A stretch of DNA of 64,000 nucleotides from a bacterium (GCA_021372535.1 JAJFUH010000107.1:45894-109893), one strand, 5' to 3'; shown: positions 27,783-37,223, numbered from the stretch's first letter. The notes: generated from the sequence alone by a model not told the origin. Program-made: numbers and translations.

Positions 27783-29290
27783 ACCTTCGCGTTCCTTGCG
27801 CCCTCGCCCTCGCGTTTCTCTGTGTCTTTGGAGCCTGTTCGCCTCATTCTGAAAAGGGGAACCGGCTCGTTATCGGCGTCGGCGGCTCGCTCAATCTGGG
27901 AACGAACAATCCCGTATACATCCAGAGGAACGCCAATGTCTGGGAAACGTTTTCCCGGCTTGACGATTCCTATAAACCGCAGCCGCTCCTCGCGGAATCA
28001 TGGAGTTCCGGGGAGAACGGGACCGTGTGGACGATGCGTCTGCGCCGGGATGTCGTGTTTCATAACGGCGACTCATTAGATGCCTCACTTGCCATTGCCA
28101 ATATCCGCCGGTTCAAAGACCACCCCGAATTCGATTACTATGGTGTTTATACGTATCTCGATTCGATATATACTCAGGATAATTATACCATCATCCTTGC
28201 ATTTTCACGTCCGTGCGTCGATCTCCCCAATAAAATAGGTCATTATTTCAGCGGGATTTTCAGCCCCGAATCGTTCGATGGCGAAGGGAAAATCTCCGCG
28301 CCCATAGGGTGCGGCCCCTATGAGTTCGTAAAAAGCGAAACGGGGAAATGCGACATGGTGAAGTCATTCGACCGTTATTTCGGCGGGAAACCCTATTTCG
28401 ACACAGTCGAATTCCGGATCATCCCCGATCCCCTGGTACGAGTCATGGCGCTCATCCGGGGAGACATCGACATGATCGCTCACCACGGCGGAGTTCTTCC
28501 CGAACACCTCAAACTCCTCCGGGGAAATTCAACTGTCGTTGTCGATTCCTGCGATATAGGGGTATCGCATTACCTCCTTTTCAACTGTGCGAGCGAGGCG
28601 TTCCGGGACCGTGAAAACAGGGTGGCGTTCTCGCTTCTTCTGAATCGGAAGGAGATGGTTGACTTGATCCTCCGGGGCAAGGGTATTCCCGCACACGATT
28701 ATTTTGTCGGGTCGATCAGTACATGGGACAGGGCGCGATTCCCGGAAATACCCGACACATCCATGATCGCCTCCGCTTCCGCCATGTTCCGGAACAAACC
28801 GATCACCCTTGTTCTCGCGCAGGGCGACGTATCGAACTGGGGGTATAAACAGATAGCGGAATACCTGGCTGATTATTACGGGAAACGGGGCATTGATATA
28901 TCCATCGTTTCCCTTGAGGGGGGAGCCTGGCAGCGGGCGATACAGAAAGGCGATTATTCATTCACTCTCTATCCGCTGTCCATTCCGACGGGAACCCCGG
29001 AGCTCTTCATTCGCGCCCTGGCGTGCTCGCAGGGGCTCAAGGCCAGAAACACCGGCAACAGAACCCATTTTTCCTCGGCGGATGTCGATTCACTCGTGGA
29101 AAAAGCGGTAACAGCGCCATCGCTCGCACTCCGGGACAGCCTCTATAACCGGGTTCTTGACATCATGGCCCGCGAACAGCCTGTTGTGCCGTTGTACCAT
29201 GAGCGGTATTATTATGCATATAAAAAGGGATTGAAGCACATCTCGCTCGATCCGTTTTTAAAACTCGATCTATCACGCATATCACGGTGA
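27779..29290 (+). CDS. Solute-binding lipoprotein, SBP_bac_5 (DppA/NikA type)
   Basis: A 503-residue extracytoplasmic binding protein. The N-terminus LALAFLCVFGACS is a lipoprotein signal with the acylated cysteine near residue 20. Family-5 signatures follow: PLLAESWSS, TVWTMRLRRDVVFHNGDSL, GCGPYEFVKSE, and the C-terminal EQPVVPLYHERYYYA. It captures the ligand for the two permeases. Family members bind peptides, nickel, heme or metal-opine complexes. I cannot fix the ligand from sequence; the neighbouring TonB receptor and short ATPases favour a metal or metallophore. Confidence 0.9.
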   Translation: MNLRVPCALALAFLCVFGACSPHSEKGNRLVIGVGGSLNLGTNNPVYIQRNANVWETFSRLDDSYKPQPLLAESWSSGENGTVWTMRLRRDVVFHNGDSLDASLAIANIRRFKDHPEFDYYGVYTYLDSIYTQDNYTIILAFSRPCVDLPNKIGHYFSGIFSPESFDGEGKISAPIGCGPYEFVKSETGKCDMVKSFDRYFGGKPYFDTVEFRIIPDPLVRVMALIRGDIDMIAHHGGVLPEHLKLLRGNSTVVVDSCDIGVSHYLLFNCASEAFRDRENRVAFSLLLNRKEMVDLILRGKGIPAHDYFVGSISTWDRARFPEIPDTSMIASASAMFRNKPITLVLAQGDVSNWGYKQIAEYLADYYGKRGIDISIVSLEGGAWQRAIQKGDYSFTLYPLSIPTGTPELFIRALACSQGLKARNTGNRTHFSSADVDSLVEKAVTAPSLALRDSLYNRVLDIMAREQPVVPLYHERYYYAYKKGLKHISLDPFLKLDLSRISR

Positions 29291-29294
29291 ATGC

Positions 29295-30047
29295 ATGCTG
29301 GAAGTAACTGATCTTTCCGTTTCATTCGTAATGAAGAATGAAACTGTTCGGGCTGTCAGCTCGGTCTCCTTTGCTTTGGGGTATGGGGATAAAACGGCGG
29401 TAATTGGGGAAAGCGGGTGCGGAAAGACTGTGCTTGCCCTCGCAATGCTGAATCTGCTGCCTCAAACTGCCCGTGTCGACGGTTCGATCCGATTCAATGG
29501 AAAGGAACTCACTCTGGAATCCGAAGCAAGAACCGTGAGAGGCAGGGATATCGGCATGAGCTGGTCCAATGCCGAAAACTATTTCAATCCGATATATACG
29601 GTCGGAGAACAGATATCGGAAGCCTATCGTATTCATCACCCGTCAAGGAAAAAAGAGGCACGGGAGAAAACTCTCTCCCTGATGGAGAAATTGAATTTTC
29701 CACAGCCGGACAAGGTTTTCCGTTCCTACCCGCACCAGTTGAGCGGAGGGATGAACCAGCGCGCCATGATTGCCATGAGCCTTATAAACGATCCCTCGCT
29801 GGTCATTATCGATGAGCCGACCCGGGGATTGGATGATCGCAACCGGGAAATGGTCATGGACACCATACATTCTCTGGGAAATATCTCGATTTTTCTCATC
29901 ACCCATGATCTTTATCTTGCGGAACGTATTTCGAATTTCATCATGGTTATGCGGCAAGGGATCATCCTCGAAACAGCAGCAAAAGAGGCGTTCTTTTCCT
30001 GCCCTCACCATCCGTACTCTATCGATTTGTTGCATTCTGTTCTATAA
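29295..30047 (+). CDS. ABC transporter ATPase, NikD-sized
   Basis: A 250-residue nucleotide-binding subunit with Walker A GESGCGKT, signature LSGGMNQR, Walker B VIIDEPT and H-loop LITHD. It lacks the ~60-80-residue C-terminal extension usual in DppD/OppD (about 330 residues) and so is close to E. coli NikD (254). The start at 29295 is 4 bases after the lipoprotein stop. Confidence 0.92.
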   Translation: MLEVTDLSVSFVMKNETVRAVSSVSFALGYGDKTAVIGESGCGKTVLALAMLNLLPQTARVDGSIRFNGKELTLESEARTVRGRDIGMSWSNAENYFNPIYTVGEQISEAYRIHHPSRKKEAREKTLSLMEKLNFPQPDKVFRSYPHQLSGGMNQRAMIAMSLINDPSLVIIDEPTRGLDDRNREMVMDTIHSLGNISIFLITHDLYLAERISNFIMVMRQGIILETAAKEAFFSCPHHPYSIDLLHSVL

Positions 30048-30071
30048 AAAACGCTTAAACCGGCCGGAGCC

Positions 30072-30752
30072 ATGACCGAACATCAGTGCATCATCGAGAC
30101 CAGAAACCTCAGCGTTTTTCATTTTTCGGGCGCTGTACTCACCAAAAAACACTATGTGGTGAAGAATTTCACCATGCATATTCATCACGGGGAAATCATC
30201 GGTCTGTCCGGCGAGAGCGGCTGCGGCAAGTCCACGCTCGGCAAGTCTATCCTCAATCTCATCCCGACCTGGGAGGGCGATATATACTGGAACGGTATAA
30301 ATATCCGAAACAATGACCTTCGTCCGTACAGGCGCAATTACGGCTGGATGAGCCAGGAACCGTTTCTCATATTCAATCCGCGCCGTAAAATAATCGACTC
30401 GCTCGCGGAGACGCTCCTCGTTCATCATATGGCATATACCACCGATGAAACAATAACCGTTCTCGAACCTTTTCTGCGGAACATGTCCCTGGATAAAAAT
30501 CTTCTCTCCCGGTATCCCTTCGAATTGAGCGGCGGACAGATACAGCGTCTCTCACTGTTGAGAGTTCTTTCCCTGCAACCCCGTTTCGTGGTGCTCGATG
30601 AACCTACATCATCGCTTGACCCCATCAGCCAGAAACAGATTGTCGAGCTTATCATGCACTACCATTCCGTCTTTAACATGGGCATCCTCTGGATATCTCA
30701 TTCCGTCAGGTTTCTGGAGAAAAACGCTCATACCATTCATCGATTGGATTGA
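30072..30752 (+). CDS. ABC transporter ATPase, NikE-like, short
   Basis: A 226-residue second ATPase with Walker A GESGCGKST, a Q-loop region at GWMSQEP, signature LSGGQIQR, Walker B FVVLDEPTSSLD and H-loop ISHS. It ends soon after the H-loop and is shorter than E. coli NikE (268). With the preceding ATPase it would form the heterodimeric motor. The next gene starts 3 bases after its stop. Confidence 0.9.
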   Translation: MTEHQCIIETRNLSVFHFSGAVLTKKHYVVKNFTMHIHHGEIIGLSGESGCGKSTLGKSILNLIPTWEGDIYWNGINIRNNDLRPYRRNYGWMSQEPFLIFNPRRKIIDSLAETLLVHHMAYTTDETITVLEPFLRNMSLDKNLLSRYPFELSGGQIQRLSLLRVLSLQPRFVVLDEPTSSLDPISQKQIVELIMHYHSVFNMGILWISHSVRFLEKNAHTIHRLD

Positions 30753-30755
30753 ACG

Positions 30756-31418
30756 ATGGATACCCTTTCGGCGATACAGGCGATAAATCATGATTCGTAT
30801 GGGAGAATTGCCTCTCTCTGGGATAGAACGGTCAAGGAGAACTACGATTTCGAATTGCATGAGCGATGCAGGAACCTGTTCATCCGGCATCTGCCCGGAA
30901 AACGGATTCTTGAGGTGGGATGTGGCCTGGGATGGGACAGCCATTTTTTTTCGCTGGCCGGATACGATGTCACCGCCACCGATTTTCAGGAAGAATTCAT
31001 TGCGCTGACCAAATCAAGGAATCCCGGTGTAAAGGCTCAGGTCATGGACATGACGATTCCGGCACACTTTCCCGAACCGTTTCATGGCATCTACGGATTC
31101 GCTTCTTTCCTCCATATTCCCCGCGAACAATCAGAAGAGACTTTAAAACGGCTGGCTGCCCTCCTGTGCGATAACGGCGTCTTTTTTCTGCACCATGTCC
31201 GGTCGAACAAGGGGATCATTCGGTACACACAGCCCCGACTGCTCATCGATAATAATCCGGCGTACTGTTTTTGTCACTCTGAAGATGAAATGAAACAAAT
31301 GCTTCTCAACGCAGGATTGTCTTCAATCCAGTTTACCGGATATTCGTCGGGGAAAAGCGGCGGTCTTTCTGAGGAATTGGGATTGTCTCCGTATCAGGTG
31401 CTATCCTTTAAAAAATAA
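30756..31418 (+). CDS. Class I SAM-dependent methyltransferase
   Basis: A 220-residue soluble methyltransferase. Motif I is ILEVGCGLGWDS; the acidic residue ending strand 2 is in TATDFQEE; motif post-II is AQVMDMT; motif IV is IYGFASFLHIP. No extra domain shows the substrate. Being the last gene of a TonB-receptor/ABC operon, it may modify the imported ligand or a metallophore. It is not a recognisable nicotianamine-synthase-like enzyme. Confidence 0.85.
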   Translation: MDTLSAIQAINHDSYGRIASLWDRTVKENYDFELHERCRNLFIRHLPGKRILEVGCGLGWDSHFFSLAGYDVTATDFQEEFIALTKSRNPGVKAQVMDMTIPAHFPEPFHGIYGFASFLHIPREQSEETLKRLAALLCDNGVFFLHHVRSNKGIIRYTQPRLLIDNNPAYCFCHSEDEMKQMLLNAGLSSIQFTGYSSGKSGGLSEELGLSPYQVLSFKK

Positions 31419-31511
31419 TCCGCTGCTGTTCCTGTATAAGTCGGTAATGGCAACTGAAACGATATGTATAATCCTTATTTTTATTCCAATCCGGAAAAGC
31501 GTGTTCGGTGT

Positions 31512-31546
31512 GGAGGTCGTCTGTTCAATCCCGACTATCTCCACCA
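31512..31546 (+). pseudogene. tRNA-Ala 3'-end fragment
   Basis: The 35 bases from GGAGGTCGTC to the CCACCA end match the intact tRNA-Ala at 5445 with two mismatches (in the T stem and the acceptor). No 5' part is present. It marks the end of the methyltransferase/ABC segment and may be an island boundary scar. Confidence 0.65.
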
Positions 31547-31622
31547 ATGAAACAACAAGAACTGAGCAGTATTATTCCGAATTCCCTGAATGTCCCCCAA
31601 TAATTTGAAACCGACCCTGTCC

Positions 31623-33317
31623 TTACCGTGCATCCTTTGCGCATCTGAATCCGATCATCGCCGCCCAGCCGGAGTACCTCATCGCGCTTCTGTACGTGCT
31701 CCCGATGTTCGCCGGCGGGGTCACCCATGACCCTCCGCGCATGAGCTGCCTGCCTTCCGGCATTCCGGCGATTTTTTTGCCCCAGGGATATTCGGTCCAG
31801 TTTCCTTCGAGCACCTCCCATACATTGCCTGCCATGTCATACACTCCCTCGGGAGTTTTCCCCTTTTCGTACGAGCCGACCGGGGTCGTATGACCGACAT
31901 GGTGGTCGAAATTCACCCGCTCCGGATTTGGCGGCTCATTCCCCCAGGGATAGAGACGGGCTTCTTTTCCCCGCGCGGCGATCTCCCATTCGTATTCCGT
32001 GGGAAGACGCTTTCCCGCCCATACCGCATACGCCTGCGCCGATTCTGGCCGCATATAGACGACAGGGTAGTATTCTTTCCCCGGAACGACACTATACTTC
32101 CCTTCGCCGTTTTTGACGATGCCGCAGAAGTCGGGATCCGCCATATCCTCCATGTAGTGGGTATCGTTCCCCCCTACGTTGAGAAACCGGGCATAATCGC
32201 CTGTGGTGACTTCGTAACGGTCGATGTAGAAATCTTCCACGGTGACGGTGCCTTTGGGAGAATCTTCGGGGTCGGTGTTGTCCGGGCCTATCGTATAGGT
32301 ACCGCCTTTGATTTTGACCATGTCACCGACATTCGGCTTCCGTTTTGACAGGGGTGCTTCGGTGAATGGAAACGAGTTTTCGAGCTCCGGGTCTTTGGGA
32401 TCGATGACCGTCCGGTCGGACAGGATAACACGTCCCCATGACTCGGGGACATGCATGTCGTAGGCGAGATTGGGTGTCCATGTCCAGTCCCAGCACGAGC
32501 CCTTGTGATCGAAATCCGTAATAGGCCATACATTGCGCGGCCATTGGTACTGAACACGGCTGAATCCGATTCTCATGCATGTACCGTTCCGGCTGAGTTT
32601 TCCCCTGCTCATGTTTGTCTCGTCGAGCGATTTCCAGGGGATCGACACCTCGATCGTCCATCCCCGGTCGGTGTCGAGGGGATAGTTGATGCTCCCGTCC
32701 ACACGTACCGCAGCGCGCAGTCCCTCGAGGTCCCAGGGCAGGCTGTACGGCCGGTTGTAAAAGTGCTGCGGCCAGCTCATGGGAAGACCGCCGCGGTGGA
32801 ATTCCTTATGGAAAAACATGTCCCAGACCGTTCCCAGAATGTTGAATTCAAGCTCGATGTAATTCTGCGCATCGTCATCACTATCGATGAATATCTCGAA
32901 GTCGTTGTCGCCGCATACCACCGTATCGTTCTCCGCAATATGGCCGACAAGGTTCGGTTCTTCCAGTACGGCCGCAAAGTAAATGCGGTCGTTATCCCAG
33001 AGCATTTTCACCCGGGTTGCGAGAAACGGTTTCGTATAACCCCGCGTCGAAAGGATATGATCGAACCTGTTTGTCCATTCGGCGTTTGCCCAGCTCGTTT
33101 CATCCAGTGAGCCGTCGACGACAACAGGCCCGACCGCCCGGTAAATGACATACTGCCGCGGTTTGTGACGTTCCGGGATATAGGGCGCGGCGCTCGATGG
33201 GTATTTATAGTGAGGATCACGGTCGAAGTTGGCAGAATCCGCCGGATGAATGATGGTAATCATGAAAAATGAAAAAACAAGCGGAACCAGCGCTGAGACA
33301 TGAAGACGATTATACAT
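31623..33317 (-). CDS. Secreted CBM9-like plus FGE-sulfatase-like protein
   Basis: A 564-residue exported protein (signal peptide MYNRLHVSALVPLVFSFF to PADSA). Residues about 60-300 resemble family-9 carbohydrate-binding/sugar-sensing modules: VVDGSLDETSW, DRIYFAAVLEEP and FEIFIDSDDDAQNYIELEFN. Residues about 345-560 are a formylglycine-generating-enzyme-like domain: VKIKGGTYTIG, YIDRYEVTTGDYARF, KRLPTEYEWEIAARG, YPWGNE, VYDMAGNVWE, MRGGSW, GFRCAK. The two active-site cysteines that true FGE carries after the GGSW motif are absent; only the FRC cysteine remains. It is therefore unlikely to convert sulfatases and more likely has a carbohydrate-binding or structural role. It follows the SulP gene on the same strand. 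Confidence 0.82.
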   Translation of the reverse strand: MYNRLHVSALVPLVFSFFMITIIHPADSANFDRDPHYKYPSSAAPYIPERHKPRQYVIYRAVGPVVVDGSLDETSWANAEWTNRFDHILSTRGYTKPFLATRVKMLWDNDRIYFAAVLEEPNLVGHIAENDTVVCGDNDFEIFIDSDDDAQNYIELEFNILGTVWDMFFHKEFHRGGLPMSWPQHFYNRPYSLPWDLEGLRAAVRVDGSINYPLDTDRGWTIEVSIPWKSLDETNMSRGKLSRNGTCMRIGFSRVQYQWPRNVWPITDFDHKGSCWDWTWTPNLAYDMHVPESWGRVILSDRTVIDPKDPELENSFPFTEAPLSKRKPNVGDMVKIKGGTYTIGPDNTDPEDSPKGTVTVEDFYIDRYEVTTGDYARFLNVGGNDTHYMEDMADPDFCGIVKNGEGKYSVVPGKEYYPVVYMRPESAQAYAVWAGKRLPTEYEWEIAARGKEARLYPWGNEPPNPERVNFDHHVGHTTPVGSYEKGKTPEGVYDMAGNVWEVLEGNWTEYPWGKKIAGMPEGRQLMRGGSWVTPPANIGSTYRSAMRYSGWAAMIGFRCAKDAR

Positions 33318-33439
33318 GACGGTCTCCCGGTATAATAAAAACCTGTGTTTGTGCCTGATTATAGTAATTTACCTTATTTTCCACGGGAACTCTTCTCGTG
33401 CATAACATATTGATAATTCGAAATATTTTCTGTTTATGC

Positions 33440-35671
33440 TCACCGCTCTTCGAGTACCTGTAATTCGGTATCGGCCTGGCGGAGACGTTCGCCGATAGCA
33501 AGGGCAAGGCGGGCAAAGACCCGTACGCCCAAAGCTGCATCAGCCAGCGACTGTTCGTTGAACAGGGAGCGTGAGAGCACATAGAGATCGGTCGGAGTTT
33601 TTGCCTCGGCATCGGCTGAGCGGTGACCACGATCGAGAAAAGTGATTTCACCGAAAAAATCACCTCTGCCAAAAGTGGCGAGGTGATGGTATTTCCCCCC
33701 CTCGAGGGGCAGCAGAATCCGGACACTGCCGCGGCGGATAAAGTAAATCTCGTCTCCCTGGTCGCCGTGAGAGAAAATTCTCTGCCCCTGCGGGACAAAG
33801 AGTTCGTGCATGCAGGCGGCAAGCCCATCGAGCGTTCTGTCGTCTAACTCACGGAAAAGGTTGATGTCCCTGACCTCAAGCAGTTGTTCCTCGTCCTTTG
33901 TCTTGACCCCCGCAGCTTCCAGAATCTGTTCCTCCATCCATTCAAGCGCGCCGTCGAGAGTATCGGAAATCATGATACCGCCGCCTTTTCTGATGACGCC
34001 GAGCTCGGCCAGATAATGCTCGAAATCACGCTGATCGAGGAGGGCTGACGGCATACCGCTGAACAGAAGCTGCCCGTCGCGTTCCGAAAGCCGTACCTGC
34101 ATCTGCTCGAAGAGGTGCGCTGCCGTGTAATCCATGGACTGAACACGGCGCATGTCGAGAAGGACAAAGCGCTTTGTCCTGAGGTCGGGTTCGAGCTGGG
34201 AATAGAGCTGGTCGGTGGTGCCGAAGAACAGATTGCCCTGGAGTTCGCAGAAAACCCCCTGATCGCCGTGCTGGACGAGGACAGCACGTTCCGCGGCAAG
34301 ACGACGGGTTTTCGAGGACATCTGGTTGAGGTATCTCTTACGGCGAATGACCGTTCCCCGTATCTGGTCACGGATGAACAACAGGATCGCGAGAGCCACA
34401 CCCACTCCGGAAGCGGCGATCAGATCGACTGTGACAGCGACAAGGATAACCCCGAGAATGATAGCGAAATCAAGCCGCCCGGCCGGGTAACGCAGCAGCC
34501 GGAACATGCTCCTGTCGAACATTCGCCATGCGATAATGAGCAGAATACCCGCCAGCGCGCCGATCGGTACCCATGCGATCAGCCGGCTCAAAAGAAAGAG
34601 GGTCATGAGGACAAATACGCCCTCGATGACACCGGAGCGGGGAGTTCGTCCCCCGCTGGTCACGTTGACAAGCGTTGGCCCCATCGTTCCGGAGCCCGGC
34701 ATGCCGCCGGCCAGGGATGATACAAGGTTCCCGATTCCCTGGCCCATGAGTTCCCTGTCCGAGTTGTGACGGCTTCGGGTCTGAAAATCGAGTACCACGC
34801 ATGTCTTCAGGGTATCGATGGACAACAGCACTGAAAGGGTGAGCGCGGAAATGAATATGAGCCGGATGGATGCAAGGTGGACGGAAAACAGAGAGGTTAC
34901 CTGTCCGGAAACAACGTTAAGAAGATTGCCGGAGGTCTGGATCGGCCCGATTATGAGGGGATTATCCTTGATATCGAGCATACCCGAAGAAAGCGCGGCG
35001 AGAGCGAAATAGGCGACCATACCCCCCAGGAGGCCAAGGATTGTGGCAGGAACCTTTTTTGAAAGACGGGGGGCAATCACCATGACGGCCATGGTGAAAA
35101 GCCCGACAGCGAGACTCTGCCATGTCCAGAGTCCCGGCAAGAACAAACCGTGGAGAAGCGATGTTCCTTTTGGCAGGCCGAACAGTTTGGGAAGCTGGCC
35201 GAGGGCGATGAGGACTCCCACTCCGGAGAGATAGCCGCTGACTACCGGGTAGGGAATGAATTTTATCAGCCTGCCCCCGCCTATGACTCCGTAGAGAATC
35301 TGAAATCCGGCTGATATCACAGCGGTCAGCACCAGGAGCGAGGGAATGCTTGCCGGATCGAGCCCGTTTCCGGATGTTTTGGAAAAAAGTTCCAGAGCCA
35401 GCGCGGAAAGGACAGCGGCCGCCGGTGCGCAGGGAGCGGATATAAGTCCCCCCGTCCGTCCGACCAGAGGCGCGACAATACCGAGCACCGCCGCGCCGAG
35501 AATCCCGACAAGGGCGCCCTGTCCCGCATACTCCGGCCCGAGCACCGTATAGACGAGGACTCCGAAGGCGATGGAGGAGGGCAGCGCAACGAGCATTGCC
35601 GAAAGTCCGCCCCACAGATCATCGATCCACGAATGTGTTTCCTGCATGCCTTTACCGGTTTGAGCAGTCAT
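33440..35671 (-). CDS. SulP-family anion transporter with STAS and cNMP-binding domains
   Basis: A 743-residue inner-membrane transporter. The SulP core (about 15-410) shows the usual 10-12 helices with LVALPSSIAFGVLVY and the GGMPGSGTMGPTLVN stretch. A STAS domain (about 450-560) contains FVLLDMRRVQSMDYTA. A C-terminal cyclic-nucleotide-binding domain (about 600-730) contains GDEIYFIRRGSVRILLP and GRGDFFGEITFLD. The family moves sulfate, bicarbonate or other anions; the extra domain suggests gating or regulation by a nucleotide. The start is supported by GAGGTGA before the ATG. The CBM9/FGE-like gene lies 122 bp downstream. Confidence 0.93.
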   Translation of the reverse strand: MTAQTGKGMQETHSWIDDLWGGLSAMLVALPSSIAFGVLVYTVLGPEYAGQGALVGILGAAVLGIVAPLVGRTGGLISAPCAPAAAVLSALALELFSKTSGNGLDPASIPSLLVLTAVISAGFQILYGVIGGGRLIKFIPYPVVSGYLSGVGVLIALGQLPKLFGLPKGTSLLHGLFLPGLWTWQSLAVGLFTMAVMVIAPRLSKKVPATILGLLGGMVAYFALAALSSGMLDIKDNPLIIGPIQTSGNLLNVVSGQVTSLFSVHLASIRLIFISALTLSVLLSIDTLKTCVVLDFQTRSRHNSDRELMGQGIGNLVSSLAGGMPGSGTMGPTLVNVTSGGRTPRSGVIEGVFVLMTLFLLSRLIAWVPIGALAGILLIIAWRMFDRSMFRLLRYPAGRLDFAIILGVILVAVTVDLIAASGVGVALAILLFIRDQIRGTVIRRKRYLNQMSSKTRRLAAERAVLVQHGDQGVFCELQGNLFFGTTDQLYSQLEPDLRTKRFVLLDMRRVQSMDYTAAHLFEQMQVRLSERDGQLLFSGMPSALLDQRDFEHYLAELGVIRKGGGIMISDTLDGALEWMEEQILEAAGVKTKDEEQLLEVRDINLFRELDDRTLDGLAACMHELFVPQGQRIFSHGDQGDEIYFIRRGSVRILLPLEGGKYHHLATFGRGDFFGEITFLDRGHRSADAEAKTPTDLYVLSRSLFNEQSLADAALGVRVFARLALAIGERLRQADTELQVLEER

Positions 35672-36134
35672 GATATCACCTCACGATGTCCCGGAAACAG
35701 TATGGAAACACCCATGATGGGCAAGAATATTTATGTTGATCTCTGTAAATATTCAGGAGCACTGTGGTTAAAAAATTTCTGCGGCACACCCTATAAACTA
35801 TAATGAAATGTTGCAAATGACAAGCATGATAATTGTATATGCTTCAGAGTGAAAATAATAAAACCCCCCCTGTTTGAATTATAATCTGAAAAATTTACGG
35901 GATTCAATAGACTGATGATTTATGCTGACAGAGTTTATTTACTCGATAATTCTTGAAAAATCCTTGGAATTTCGAAAAGTGTGATTATTCCCGTATAAGA
36001 AAAAATCCGGTTGTAATTCATGAAATTTTCATTTTATTAGTATTCAAAGCAATAAAATTATGTAATAATGTAATTATAGTCATTGTATATGCACTGTATA
36101 CTGCTTCCGTACCTGTAAACAAGGATTCCATTGT
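35672..36134. other. AT-rich divergent intergenic region
   Basis: About 460 bp between divergent genes. Very AT-rich, no gene seen. It must carry the promoters for the SulP gene (leftward) and the deacetylase gene (rightward), but no promoter was clear enough to list. Confidence 0.5.
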
Positions 36135-37064
36135 ATGATCATGCTCTCGCGCAGAAAAGCTCTCATGGCGGCCATGGCATGGGGAACCTGTTCAGTTGTG
36201 GGTTCGGCCGCTGCCCAGACAGCGGGTAGCGGCAAAAAGGAAACGAGCTATATCGCTGCCTACGACACCGAATCGCCGTCATGTCTTGAGGCCTGCAAAG
36301 CCATCGTCGCCGTACACAGGAAGTTACACATCCCGGCGACATTTTTCATTGTGGGAAAAACGCTCGAAGCCAATTCCGCCGACTATCGTCAACTTCTAAA
36401 TGATCCCCTTTTCGAGGTAGCATCGCATACCTATTCACACCGGATGCTGCGGGATAATCCCTTCTGCGGGTCAGAGATTCCCCTCAATGAAAAACGTACG
36501 GAGATTTTCAAGGGCAAGGAGGTAGTCGAACGGGTGTTCGGGAAACCCTGTACCGGACTTCGTCCGGGATGCGGATTCGTCGACGGTTTCAGGGGAGCGA
36601 ACGATGTGCTCGGTCTTGTACGCGAAGCGGGTTTCAAATATACGAGCAGCCTGCTCTGGGGGCCCGACTACTCGATGCCTGCACTGATAACAGAACCGTT
36701 CACATACGCCCCGGATGGATACGCTGACCTGTGGGAACTGCCCGGTCATGGCTGGCACGAGAATCTGCTGAAAAACAACAACAAGTTCGGTCCGAGCCGC
36801 ATGACACTCTGGCCGTCCGCGATGCCTGAAGCCATCCCGCCGGGATTCGTGACCACACCGCAGGAGGAATTCGCGGTCAACAGGATTTTTATAGAAAAGG
36901 CCGCTTCCACGGGGGCGACATATCTCTCGTTCATCTGGCATCCCTGGTCGCTGTTCTCGTTCGATCCCGGTATGAAAATGCTCGAGCTGACATTTTCCCA
37001 TGTCCGCAAGCTCGGATTGAAGCCGTGCACATATTCGGATATGTATGCCCGGTTATCGGGGTAA
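36135..37064 (+). CDS. Exported NodB-like polysaccharide deacetylase
   Basis: A 309-residue protein with a twin-arginine-like signal (LSRRKALMAAMAWGTCSVVGS), so probably exported. NodB-domain motifs: motif 1 is degenerate (AAYDTES in place of TFDD), motif 2 SHTYSH keeps both metal-binding histidines, motif 3 is LRPGCG and the late motif is FIWHPW. The family removes N- or O-acetyl groups from polysaccharides such as chitin, peptidoglycan or xylan. The start follows AAGGAT by 8 bases; an ATG at 36141 is also possible. It opens the cluster that continues to 43891. Confidence 0.8.
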   Translation: MIMLSRRKALMAAMAWGTCSVVGSAAAQTAGSGKKETSYIAAYDTESPSCLEACKAIVAVHRKLHIPATFFIVGKTLEANSADYRQLLNDPLFEVASHTYSHRMLRDNPFCGSEIPLNEKRTEIFKGKEVVERVFGKPCTGLRPGCGFVDGFRGANDVLGLVREAGFKYTSSLLWGPDYSMPALITEPFTYAPDGYADLWELPGHGWHENLLKNNNKFGPSRMTLWPSAMPEAIPPGFVTTPQEEFAVNRIFIEKAASTGATYLSFIWHPWSLFSFDPGMKMLELTFSHVRKLGLKPCTYSDMYARLSG

Positions 37065-37223
37065 GCATGTCCGTTCCACGGTTACCTGCCGGTGAATAAT
37101 GTGCCGGACACAGCAAGTTGTCATAACGGTAAGGATTATATTCCGGAGAACCATCCGGTCGAACAGACCATACGCAGTGTTGGGCAGATGATTATCGCAT
37201 AAACCGTTCATCCTGAGGTGCAT

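Noticed and set aside
27068-27847. 259-codon minus-strand frame opposite the DppC-type permease
   Set aside because: Lies wholly over a permease with intact EAA loop; no start signal of its own.
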